Assembly (NCBI GenBank): GCA_049800095.1
Contig: JBARJD010000006.1
Location: 1 to 16,331, forward strand
Length of the DNA stretch: 16,331 nt
Source: JAKIWV01 sp049800095
GTDB taxonomy: Archaea > Thermoplasmatota > Thermoplasmata > Lutacidiplasmatales > UBA184
Reading direction: 5' to 3'
Part shown: in pieces, positions 1 through 9,100 of the stretch
How the letters are laid out: the number at the start of each line of letters is the position of its first letter
Position numbering within the stretch: the first letter of the stretch is position 1
Made by a program: the position numbers and the translations under genes
The notes under the pieces: model-generated
What the model was told of the DNA's origin: nothing
The model's input: the letters and a program-made list of their open reading frames with translations, nothing else
Databases searched by the model: none

Positions 1-1
1 G

Positions 2-193
2 CGTAAGATCTTCGAAAAGGGCGACACGGCCCGCATCGAGATGCGCGGCGGCCGAATCCAGAACCTTCGCACCGGCGCAACGGTCCAGTTTCCTCCCCTT
101 CCGGCCCATCTCCTCGAACTGCTCGAAGCCGGGGGTCTCGTCGAGAAGGTGAAGCGAGAGATCCAGGCCGGCGCGACGGTGTCGCCTCGATGA
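2..193 (+). CDS. leuD: 3-isopropylmalate dehydratase small subunit, C-terminal 63 residues (partial)
   Basis: Only the C-terminus is present; the gene enters from the left edge. The visible part contains FEKGD, an R-x-G-x-I-Q-N strand, then a FPPLPAHLLELLEAGGLVEKVK stretch at about residues 30-51 of the fragment. This matches the tail of the aconitase-type swivel domain found in LeuD/HacB small subunits. In that family the small subunit pairs with LeuC to isomerise 2-isopropylmalate to 3-isopropylmalate (or homocitrate-type analogues) in the cytoplasm. The TGA stop overlaps the ATG of the next gene (ATGA at 190-193), so the two are probably translationally coupled. The fragment alone cannot separate the leucine enzyme from a homoaconitase-type small subunit. 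Confidence 0.85.
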   Translation, partial: RKIFEKGDTARIEMRGGRIQNLRTGATVQFPPLPAHLLELLEAGGLVEKVKREIQAGATVSPR

Positions 194-1326
194 AGGGGTC
201 CGGGTATCGCATCGCTCTGTTGCCGGGCGACGGGACCGGCCCCGAGGTGATCCACGCGGGCCGTCGTGTTCTCGACGCCGCCGCCGAGGGCTCGGCCGCT
301 CCGTGGACGCTTGAGGAATATCCGGCTGGCGCGCTCTACTATCGAGACCACGGGCAGGAGTGGGCCCCCGGTGCGGAACAGGCGGCCCGGTCCGCCGACG
401 CGATCCTCCTCGGGGCGGTGGGGTGGCCCGGCGTGTCGCTCCCGAACGGGGACATTGCCGGGGCGGGGCTCATCTTCGGACTCCGTTTCGGCCTCGACCT
501 CTTCGCCAACGTTCGTCCCTGTCGGCTGTATCCCGGCGTCCGCCACCGCGTTAGCGGGAAATGGAAGGAGGTTTGGACGCCCGAGAACGTCGATTTCGTC
601 ATCGTTCGCGAGAATACCGAAGGATTGTATACGCCCATCCGGGGCGCTCTCACACGCGGGGGCGAGACCGAAGTGGCGGTCGATACGCGCGTCATCACGC
701 GCAAAGGCGCGGAGCGAGTGATCCGCTACGCGTTCGACCTCTCCCGCCGGCGTCCCCGGGGCGCACCCGAGGACCACCGGCGCCGGGTGACCTGCGTCGA
801 CAAGGCGAACGTGCTCCGAGGCTGCCAGTTCTTCCGAGAGGTGTTCGAGAAGGTCGGAGCGGAGTATCCGGACATCGAGCGGGAGTATGCCTACGTCGAC
901 GCCTTCACCCAGTGGATGGTACGAAACCCCGAACATTACGACGTCGTCGTCACGACGAACATGTTCGGGGATATCGTGACCGACCTAGCGGCCGTCTTGC
1001 AGGGGGGCATGGGATTCGCCGCCGGAGGCAACATCGGCACCGACCACGCCATGTTCGAGCCCGTTCACGGCTCCGCCCCCAAGCACGCCGGAAAGAACGA
1101 GATCAACCCGTTCGCCACTTTCTCCGCCATCGAGATGATGCTCCGGTGGCTGGGGGAGCGCCAAGAGGATGCCCGGATGACCACCCAAGCCGATCGCATC
1201 GAGCGGGCCATCGCGCAGGTGCTGGCCGGCGGTTCGGCCCGCACGTACGACCAAGGCGGCACCACGACGACCTCGGAAGCCGGCGACCGGGTGGCCGAGG
1301 CGATTCGGGCCGGGGACCGTCGATGA
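190..1326 (+). CDS. leuB: 3-isopropylmalate dehydrogenase-type beta-decarboxylating dehydrogenase
   Basis: A full-length (378 aa) member of the isocitrate/isopropylmalate dehydrogenase family, which oxidises and decarboxylates 2-hydroxyacids with NAD(P)+ and Mg2+. Visible motifs are the N-terminal GDGTGPEV, R99 and R109 (FANVRP), R140 with ENTEGLY and Tyr147, catalytic Lys205 (VDKAN), the metal-binding aspartates D237, D261 and D265 (NMFGDIVTD), and the cofactor loop EPVHGSAPKHAGK. The ATG overlaps the upstream leuD stop and the TGA overlaps the next start (ATGA both times), so this is an operon gene. The leuD neighbour favours 3-isopropylmalate as substrate. However, RENTEGLY is the form also common in archaeal homoisocitrate and isocitrate dehydrogenases, so substrate specificity is inferred from context only. 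Confidence 0.88.
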   Translation: MKGSGYRIALLPGDGTGPEVIHAGRRVLDAAAEGSAAPWTLEEYPAGALYYRDHGQEWAPGAEQAARSADAILLGAVGWPGVSLPNGDIAGAGLIFGLRFGLDLFANVRPCRLYPGVRHRVSGKWKEVWTPENVDFVIVRENTEGLYTPIRGALTRGGETEVAVDTRVITRKGAERVIRYAFDLSRRRPRGAPEDHRRRVTCVDKANVLRGCQFFREVFEKVGAEYPDIEREYAYVDAFTQWMVRNPEHYDVVVTTNMFGDIVTDLAAVLQGGMGFAAGGNIGTDHAMFEPVHGSAPKHAGKNEINPFATFSAIEMMLRWLGERQEDARMTTQADRIERAIAQVLAGGSARTYDQGGTTTTSEAGDRVAEAIRAGDRR

Positions 1327-2504
1327 CTGAGGTCCGAGAGGTTGCGATCGTCGGCGGGGGCTTGACCAAGTTCGGCATCCGATCCGCGACGTGGACCGAG
1401 CTCGCTCAAGAGGCCGGCGAGGTGCTCTTCCGGGCGGTCCCCAACCTCGAAGCGTCCGCCGTGGACAGCCTCTTCGTCGGCGCCGCGGAGCCGGAGCGCT
1501 TCGCTTTCCAGTCGCACGTCGCCCCGCTGGTGGCCGAGCAGATGGGTCTCGCTCCGCATCGGATCGTCCAACGGAACGAACTCGCCTGTGCGTCGGGGCA
1601 GTCCGCCATTCGGAGCGCCTACGCGGCCATCCGGGCAGGACTGTCGGACGTAGCCGTAGCTGTCGGTGTCGAGAAGATGAACATCCCCTCGATGGCGGAA
1701 GCGAATTCCGCCATGGCCTGCGTCCTGGACCGGCCCTGGGACGCCGCCCATGGCCTGACCGCGCCGCCGTTCTTCGCGATGGTCGCGCAGCGGCACATGC
1801 TCGAGCACGGGACCACCGACGAACACCTCGCCGCCGTCTCCGAAAAGAATCACCGGTTCGCTAACGCCAACCCGGTCGCTCAGTTCTACGAGAAGAGGTT
1901 CGATAGGGAGAAGTTGCTCCGGCTGCCGCTCGTCGCTCCTCCGCTCCGTTTGGGCGATTGCTCCTCGATGACCGACGGAGCGGGCGCGGTGGTCTTGGTC
2001 GCCGAGGACCGGGTCCGGGACTTCACCGACACCCCGGCCTGGATCCGTGGTACCGGCCAGTACGCAGATTTCCACAACCTCGCGAACATGGAGTCGCTGA
2101 CGGACTGGACCGGCCTGACCCGCTCGTCCCGGGAGGCCTTCCGGACCGCGGGGATTGGTCCCACCGACCTCGACTTCGCCGAATTGCACGACTGTTTCAC
2201 CATCTCCGAACTGATCGAATACGAAGCGATCGGACTGTGTCCGAAGGGCGACGGAGGAAAATTCGTGGCGGACGGCCGGTCGGACCTCGGCGGCGACCTC
2301 GTGGTCAACCCCCGGGGAGGCTTGCTGGGCTGCGGACACCCCCTCGGCGCCACCGGCATCGCCCAGGCGGTCGAGGTGTCCCAGCAGTTCGGGCACCAGG
2401 TGGACCCGTCACGGCAGGTCCCGGATCCCGAGTGGGCGATGGTTCACAACCTGAGCGGGAGCGCGAACGTGCACTCCGTCATGATTTACCAACGTGGGGG
2501 GTGA
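1323..2504 (+). CDS. SCP2/archaeal-type thiolase (acetyl-CoA acetyltransferase-like)
   Basis: A 393-aa thiolase-fold enzyme. The nucleophilic cysteine is C89 in NELACASG. The other catalytic elements are H289 in LHDCF and the C337-G-H339 pair in LLGCGHPLGATG near the C-terminus. The HDCF form is typical of the SCP-x/archaeal thiolase group rather than bacterial FadA/AtoB. Thiolases make or cleave acetoacetyl-CoA or longer 3-oxoacyl-CoA. In many archaea this type works in a complex with a DUF35 protein and HMG-CoA synthase at the start of the mevalonate pathway. Here a DUF35 gene follows directly, but no HMG-CoA synthase lies in the window, so the product could equally serve fatty-acid or branched-chain acyl-CoA turnover. 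The start overlaps the leuB stop by ATGA. Confidence 0.88.
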   Translation: MTEVREVAIVGGGLTKFGIRSATWTELAQEAGEVLFRAVPNLEASAVDSLFVGAAEPERFAFQSHVAPLVAEQMGLAPHRIVQRNELACASGQSAIRSAYAAIRAGLSDVAVAVGVEKMNIPSMAEANSAMACVLDRPWDAAHGLTAPPFFAMVAQRHMLEHGTTDEHLAAVSEKNHRFANANPVAQFYEKRFDREKLLRLPLVAPPLRLGDCSSMTDGAGAVVLVAEDRVRDFTDTPAWIRGTGQYADFHNLANMESLTDWTGLTRSSREAFRTAGIGPTDLDFAELHDCFTISELIEYEAIGLCPKGDGGKFVADGRSDLGGDLVVNPRGGLLGCGHPLGATGIAQAVEVSQQFGHQVDPSRQVPDPEWAMVHNLSGSANVHSVMIYQRGG

Positions 2505-2518
2505 ATCCTGCGAGCGCG

Positions 2519-3049
2519 ATGGTCGAGGCGGCGGAGCGGAAGGCCAGCAAGCTGCGCAAGCGGCGATCCGCCGGCTCCGCCGCGTCGTCCGCGACGTCCT
2601 CGCCCCGGGTGGGTCCCCCCGAGCGGCTACCGTATCTCCTCGATCTCTATCCGCTCGAATCGCCGACCCAGACACGCTTGGCGCCCTTTTTCGAGGCCCT
2701 CCACCAGGGGCGCTTCACGACGACCCGTTGCCGAAGGGACGGGAAGCTGCTCTGGCCTCCGCGGGTCGTGTGTCCGGTCTGCCACACCGCCGATCTGGAG
2801 TGGGTCGACCTGCCCACCACGGGTCGGATCTACGCCTTCAGCGCTCTTCTTGCCGGCGCGCCGATCGGGCAGGAGTCCGACCTCCCACGGGTCGTCGGAC
2901 TCGTCGAGCTCGACGGGTCTCCGCTTCGCCTCTTCGGCCGACTGCTCGGCGTCGACTGGCGGGAGTGCCGGATCGGCCTCGCGGTCCGGGTCGAGCCGCT
3001 CACATTGCCCGATGGGCGGGCCTACTACGCCTTCCGTGCGACCCCGTAG
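2519..3049 (+). CDS. DUF35 zinc-ribbon/OB-fold protein, thiolase partner
   Basis: A 176-aa protein. After a basic, Ser/Ala-rich N-terminus of about 40 residues comes the DUF35 core: a helical segment (about 48-64), a rubredoxin-like zinc ribbon (71-88), and an OB-fold (about 93-172). The family bridges thiolase and HMG-CoA synthase in archaea and is thought to bind acyl-CoA, which fits its place directly after the thiolase gene. The ribbon has C71, C85 and C88, but the position where a fourth cysteine is expected (C-x2-C) is D74. The start is uncertain. ATG 2519 is used here. An in-frame GTG at 2501 would overlap the thiolase stop as GTGA, matching the coupling style of this operon and adding six residues. 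Confidence 0.85.
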   Translation: MVEAAERKASKLRKRRSAGSAASSATSSPRVGPPERLPYLLDLYPLESPTQTRLAPFFEALHQGRFTTTRCRRDGKLLWPPRVVCPVCHTADLEWVDLPTTGRIYAFSALLAGAPIGQESDLPRVVGLVELDGSPLRLFGRLLGVDWRECRIGLAVRVEPLTLPDGRAYYAFRATP

Positions 3050-3097
3050 TCTGGGAGGGGCTCTCCGGCGGCCCCACCGCCGATAAAATTGTCAAAG

Positions 3098-3106
3098 GTT
3101 TTATAC
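3098..3106 (+). promoter_or_regulatory. TATA-box promoter for aglB
   Basis: An AT-rich island in otherwise GC-rich DNA, with the core GGTTTTATA preceded by CAAA, which resembles a BRE. It lies about 45 nt before the aglB start, so transcription would begin near 3127-3130. That leaves a short leader containing the GGGAGATC ribosome-binding sequence at 3136-3143. This is the only intergenic gap (3050-3149) between the leu/thiolase operon and aglB. Confidence 0.65.
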
Positions 3107-3149
3107 CGGCTCCGGACTGCGCGGCCCGCCGGTTCGGGAGATCCGGCCG

Positions 3150-6100
3150 ATGATGGACTCGGATTCTGGCAGTTGGTGGAGCCGCTACGGCTGGACCACC
3201 ACCATTCTGCTCACGGCGTTTGCGCTGGCGTTCATCCTACGGGTCATCTTTTCGCTCAGCGTCTTCGAGCAATGGGGCTGGCTCTACATCTACGGCGGAG
3301 GGTCGGATTCGTTCTACCACTGGCGGGTAACGGAGTTCATCCTGACCAACCATCGGAACCTGATCCAGGATCCGCTGCTGAAGTACCCCCTCGGTGCGAT
3401 CAACCCCCGGGAACCGCTCTTTGACTGGATGAACGCGATCCTGGGGATCGTCTTCGCGCCGATTTTCGGCGGGAGCGCCGTCAACGCGGCGGCCTTCTTC
3501 CTCAACCTCGACCCTCCCCTCTGGTCCGCGCTCACGGTCTTCCCAATCTACCTGATTGGGAAGGAGGTCAGTTCGAAGCGAATGGGCCTCGTCGCGGCGA
3601 TCACCTATCCGTTCGTCGTGGGGAGCATCCAGGCGGCCAGTCTGGGGTACGCGAACTATCTGACCTTCTACACTTTTTTCATCCTGATCTACTTCTACGC
3701 GTACCTTCGTACCGCGAAGATCGTCAGCACGAAGACCTACCTCACGAGCTTTCGGCATCCCCGGGAGTTGCTGGTCGGCCTCCGACGGTTCCTCCGGGAG
3801 GAGCGGCGGGCGGTCAAATGGGCGGTCTTCGCCGGCGTCTCGCTGGGCGCATTGGCGCTCGCGTGGCAGGGCTACCCGCTCGCCGTTGCCATCGTGGTGA
3901 TATTCCTTGGCGTCATCATGGTGGCCGAGCGGATTCGTCGGATCGATTCGGTCAATCTCTACCTCGTCACCTGGATCGCCGGCCTCGTCGGATTCCCGAT
4001 GGCCGTGCCGTACTATCTGGCCCAGGGGCTCTTCGCCACGTGGTTCGACCTTCCGTTATTGATCTACTTTGGAGCGCTGATCGTTCTCCTGCCCTTCGTC
4101 CTCCTCCGTCAGTTCCCATGGGTCGTGACCGTCCCGGTGCTGGTCGGGGTCGTCGTGGTGGGATTGCTCGCCTTCGACCTCGCCGCTCCTGCGTCTTTTC
4201 AGACGCTCATCACGGGTCAGGGTTACTTTGCGAAGACACTGATCTACTCCACCGTCGCCGAGGCCCAGGCTCCGTCGTTCGATTCGCTCGTCTTGTCCTA
4301 CGGGATCCTTACGTTCTTCCTCGCGTTTGTGGGCCTCGGTCTCTTCGCCGTCCAACTGATCCGGAGACGATTCCGCCGGGAAACGGCCCTCTTCGTCGTG
4401 TTCGCTATCGTGAGCATTTACCTCCCGATCTCCGCCGCGAAGTTCTTCTACCTCGGTTCGCCGGCCTTCGCGCTGCTACCGGCCGAGGCGATCCTGATCA
4501 TCCTCGACGTCGCGGGATACGCCCAGCTTCGACGCACGACGGCCTCTCTCTCGGGCTCCCGAGGACAGCTGACAGCGGTACGTCGGTCGTTCAAGGCACG
4601 CCACGTGCTCGTGCTGCTCCTCATCGTCGTCCTCCTCGTACCGAACGTGTGGTACTCCATCGATGCCGGCATCCCGTACAACTCGAAGTCGGCGTACAGC
4701 ACGCAGATCTACGACACGCTCCCCTCCTTCCTCCAGACGAACTCGAGTAATGCTTCGACCTTCTACCTCGGCGCGTCCGGCACCGACCTCGATACGCCCA
4801 ATCAATACGATGAGGCGGGGTACAACTGGCTCGCCCTCCAAGACACGAATCTCGCGCCAGCGGCCCGACCCGCGTTCATTAGTTGGTGGGATTACGGGTT
4901 CCAGGCGATCGCCGAGGGACAGCATCCCTCTGTCGCCGACAATTTCCAGAACGGCATTCCCGCGGCGGGGAATTTCCTCCTCGCGCAGAACGAGTCGCTG
5001 GCCATCGGGGTCCTGGCCGTCACCCTCCTCCAGGCCGAGCAGGTGGCCAGCGGATACGCCTACCTTCCGCCGGCCCTCAACAAGATACTGGCCTCCGACG
5101 GCGTCAATCTGCCCGAGCTGCATACGCTCCTCGCCAACATCTCCGCCGACGTGCCCTTGGTGGTCGCCCACCCCGAGCGATATCTTCCGGTCAACCCGAA
5201 CACGCTGACCCCGACGAACGCGATGTTCGACGCGGTGAGTTGGTTCCTCGCGGACAGCCTCTCGGAGAACGGCGTGGCGCAGGTCTACAATGACATTCAG
5301 GCGTACACGGGATGGACGATCCGCTACGCGATGGTCGACGACCGGCTCTTTCCCTTCACCGGGACGAACACCGGCATTTTCTACGCGCCGGCGGACCTGA
5401 CCGGCCGTATCATCGGAGCCGACGGGGCGCCCACGACGTACTACAGCATCGAGGCGGTGGGGTCGGACGGGAACGTCTATCCGGTGAACGACGTGCCCTC
5501 GGGCATTTCGGTCGTGAACTACGTCCTCAACCAGCTCGCGCCGTTCTACAACTCCATGATCTACCGCATTTACATGGGCTACAACGGCACCGACATCGGA
5601 TTGTCCGCGGGAATCCCGGGGCTCGAAGGCTCGCTCACGAGCTACACGCCGGAGCCCGGCTGGATGCTCCAGCACTTCGAGGTCGCCTACCGGACCGCCT
5701 ACTACTCACCGACCGCCACGACTTCGACGTCCGACTGCGACCTCGCCACGAACCTGCCCCAGGCCGGGGTGCTCGCCGCGAAGACCAACGGCACTCCCAA
5801 CCTCGGAACGGATTGTTACTTCAACGGCGGCGAGGCGATCTTGGAGTATTACCCGGGTCAGACGTTGTCGGGCACCGTGGCCCTCCCCGACGGAACCCCG
5901 GTGTCGGGTGCCCGCCTGACGGTCTACGACGGGTGGCACATCCCGCACCAAACGGTGCTGACGAGCGCCGACGGGTCGTACTCGGTGATTCTCCCTCCCG
6001 GGAACGACACCTTGAACGTGACGAGCGGAACCCTGCAAGGACTGGCGCAGAACGGCACGCAACTGCTCGCCTCGATCTCGCTCGACGTAAATCCCGCCCT

Positions 6101-9100
6101 CGGGTTCAGCATCGACGCCCCGCCGATCTCCCATACGATCATCCTCCAGCCGGGCTCGGTCAACGGGTTTGTGTTCTGGAACGCCACCGGGAACGCCACC
6201 TACAATCCCTCGGTCGACCCGGTCGCCGTAGGGGCCAACGTCACGCTCGGCGGGGCAGGACTCCACAACTACACCGCGACCACCGACACGGGCGGCAGCT
6301 TCCGCCTGACGAACGTGGCCCCGGGCGAGTACAACATGACCGTCCGGGCCGCCGGCGCGAACTTCTCGGAGGGCCAGGTGGCGGTGCTGCCGGGGGCAGC
6401 GGCCAATGCAACGGCCGGCCTGGTGCCTTCCCAACTCAACGGAACAGTGACGCTGGAGACCGGCGCCGCCGCGGTCGGCGCCACCGTGTCGATTTCGGGC
6501 TCGACGGGCCTCCTCGAAACGGCCACCTCCAATGCTTCGGGCGGCTACTCCTTCTCCGACTTAGTCCCGGGCAACTACACGCTCAAGGCCCAATCCGGGG
6601 TTAACCTGGCGGCGAACGCGACGCCCATCGCGCTCAACGAGACCACGAAATCCGTCACCCAGAACTTGACGCTCATCCCCGTCGTGCCGGTCGACTTCGA
6701 GGTGGAGGCGGCGGGGGTCCCGGTGCCGGGCTTCGTGGTTCGCATGACCCCGATCCGGGAGACCTCCGGCCTGACCAGCGGACAGTCTCCGAGGCCTTCC
6801 GAGGCGCTAGTGTTCACCACCGACGCGACGGGCTACGTCCACGGCAACTTGCCCGCCGGCAATTATTCGATCTATGGCTACGGCCCGGTGGGCTCCACGT
6901 TCCTCGCCGGCTTCGAGAGCGCGTATCTCCCGACCACCGGAACGCGGATACCCGTGGCGCCGCTCGAACTATCCACCGCCGCGTCGCTTTCCGGTACCTC
7001 GGCGCCGCCCGCGGGCGTCCCGAGCACCGACCTCAGCGCCACCCAGGTCGCCCTCTACGATCGTGCAGGGAACGAGCTGACGTTCTTCGCGAATTCGAGC
7101 GGGGCCTGGTCGGTCATGGCCCCGGTGGGAAACTACAGCGTCGAAGCCTTGGCGGTGGGGGTCTCCAATTCGGCAGCGAACTATTCCGCCGTGGCCTACG
7201 TGGACCTCTCCCACTCCACCTCGATCTCGCTGCCGTTGACCCCCGCCTTCCGGTTCGCCACTAGCGTCGGGGCGCTCATCCCGCCCGGCGCCACGTTCTA
7301 CCCCGCCTCCGCGTCGCAGGTGCACCTCACGGTGAACCCGGCCGGCGCGACGATCAGCACGTTGACCGACCAGAACGGCACGACCAGCTTCCTGCTCCCC
7401 CTCTCCGCGCCCGGCACGACGTACTGCCTCGCGATCCAGAGCAACGGATACGGCAGTTACTCCGCGTGCAGCCTCTCGGTCGGCGAGCTATCGGGTCTCA
7501 CGCGCGTCGTGCTGCCCTTGATCAACGACACGCTGAACGTGGCGGTCTTGGGGTTGCCGTCCGGCGCCTCGTTGCAACTCAACGCCACCTCTCTGGGCAC
7601 CCCCGCCCAGAACCGGTCCGCGTCGGGCGGCTCGGCGTTTTCGGTATCACTGGTCCCGGGGAACTACCAGATCACCGCTTGGGCTCCCCCCTCGTCCGGG
7701 ACCGGCGTGCTACTGCCCGCTCAGTCGGTCAACGTGACCCTCCCGTTGGGCGGGATCGCCGTCGACCTGGGGGTGCAGCTCTACCGCCAGGTGACCACGA
7801 AGGGCGTGCTGAACCTCCCGTCCGGTGTCCCGGCCTCCGCCGTCAATTTGAAAGTGTACGCGCCTCCGTTCAACTTCACGGTCACCGGATCGGTCTTTGA
7901 GAGCGGATTCGTGGTGGCCCCGGGAACCTACTCGGTCTACGGCTCTGCCGTCGTCGCCGGAGTGAACTACTCTTCGCTGAGCCAAGTGAACGTGAACGCG
8001 ACCGGCGTGGCCACGCCCGCCGTCACGCTAGGCGGTGGAGTGACCCTGTCCGCCACGCTGGTCGGCACCGGCGGGGCTCCCATCAACCTGACGGCGCCGG
8101 TGTTCTGGACCGGCCCCGACGGGTCCGAACTCTACTCGGTGGCGGTGGACGGCGCGCTGTCCCTCACGCTCCCCGGGGCCGCGACGTACACTCCGCAACT
8201 GAACGTGACCCTGACCACGACCACGAGTGGGATTCTCCGGTACGCGACCTATACCGTGGTCGCCGGAACGGCCTGCGCCGTCGGTACGGGGGCCTCCCAG
8301 TGCAACATTCCGCTCACGGTGACGTACCTCGCCGCGGGCATCGCGGGTCGGTTCTTCTGGAACGGCGCTCCGATCACGATCGCCGGCACGGTTCGTCTCA
8401 TGGGCCCGTTCCCCTCCACGAACATCACGGTCGTGACGACCACTACCGGCAGCTTCACGGCCGCCGTCCTGCCCGGAGTCTATACGCTCTACGCGACCGC
8501 GGGCACGGGAGCGGGAGTCCTCGCCAGTCTCCTCTCGGTCACGGTTCCGTTCCCTTCGACGAACGTCACCGTCGCTTTGTCGGCGGCGTGGACCGACACG
8601 CTCACTCTGCAGGCGCCGGGCGGCGTTCTATCGTTGCCCACCGGGAACATTACGTGGACCAATTCCGGAGGGGTTTCCTGGACCGCTTCCGGCATCCCGC
8701 TGGGCGTCGCTCAGAGCTGGGTCCTCCCGCAAGGAGTCTGGCAGGCGTCGGCCAACGGCACGGTGTCGACGTATGGACGGCCGGTGACGTCGATCGCGAA
8801 CGCTACGGTATCGCTGCTGAGCGGAAACCAGGCGACCAACCTCGCCCTGGTCCCCCAATACACGGCCGCCGTTGCGCTGGCGAGCCCGCCGCCGAATTCC
8901 GCTACCATCCCCGACGGGGGCCGCGCCACGTTCTCCTTTACGGTGCAGAACACCGGGAACGTTCCTGTGACGATACGGTTCTATGGCGACCCCGCGGCGT
9001 GGAACTTCACGTTCAGCCCGGCCACCATGACACTCGGCGTGGGGCCAGGAAATTCCTCCGGCGGCGGGACGGTCATGATCAGGGTGCCGTACGGCACGGC

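Noticed and set aside
561..1322. Plus-strand in-frame upstream extension of the thiolase frame
   Set aside because: This part lies within leuB in another frame and translates to Arg/Gly-rich low-complexity sequence; the thiolase fold begins at ATG 1323.
1065..2396. 443-aa minus-strand open frame opposite leuB and the thiolase gene
   Set aside because: It is antisense to two well-supported enzymes, lacks recognisable domains and is the type of long open frame that high GC content produces.
4476..5675. 399-aa minus-strand open frame opposite aglB
   Set aside because: Arg/Val/Gly-rich composition without motifs, antisense to the WWDYG catalytic region of AglB.
5312..6604. 430-aa plus-strand open frame inside aglB
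   Set aside because: Arg-rich alternate frame over the well-supported AglB frame.
8400..8580. Possible recent DNA duplication around the two PFPSTN copies
   Set aside because: Only about ten residues match and the flanking bases diverge; it fits old domain repetition rather than a recent copy or mobile element.
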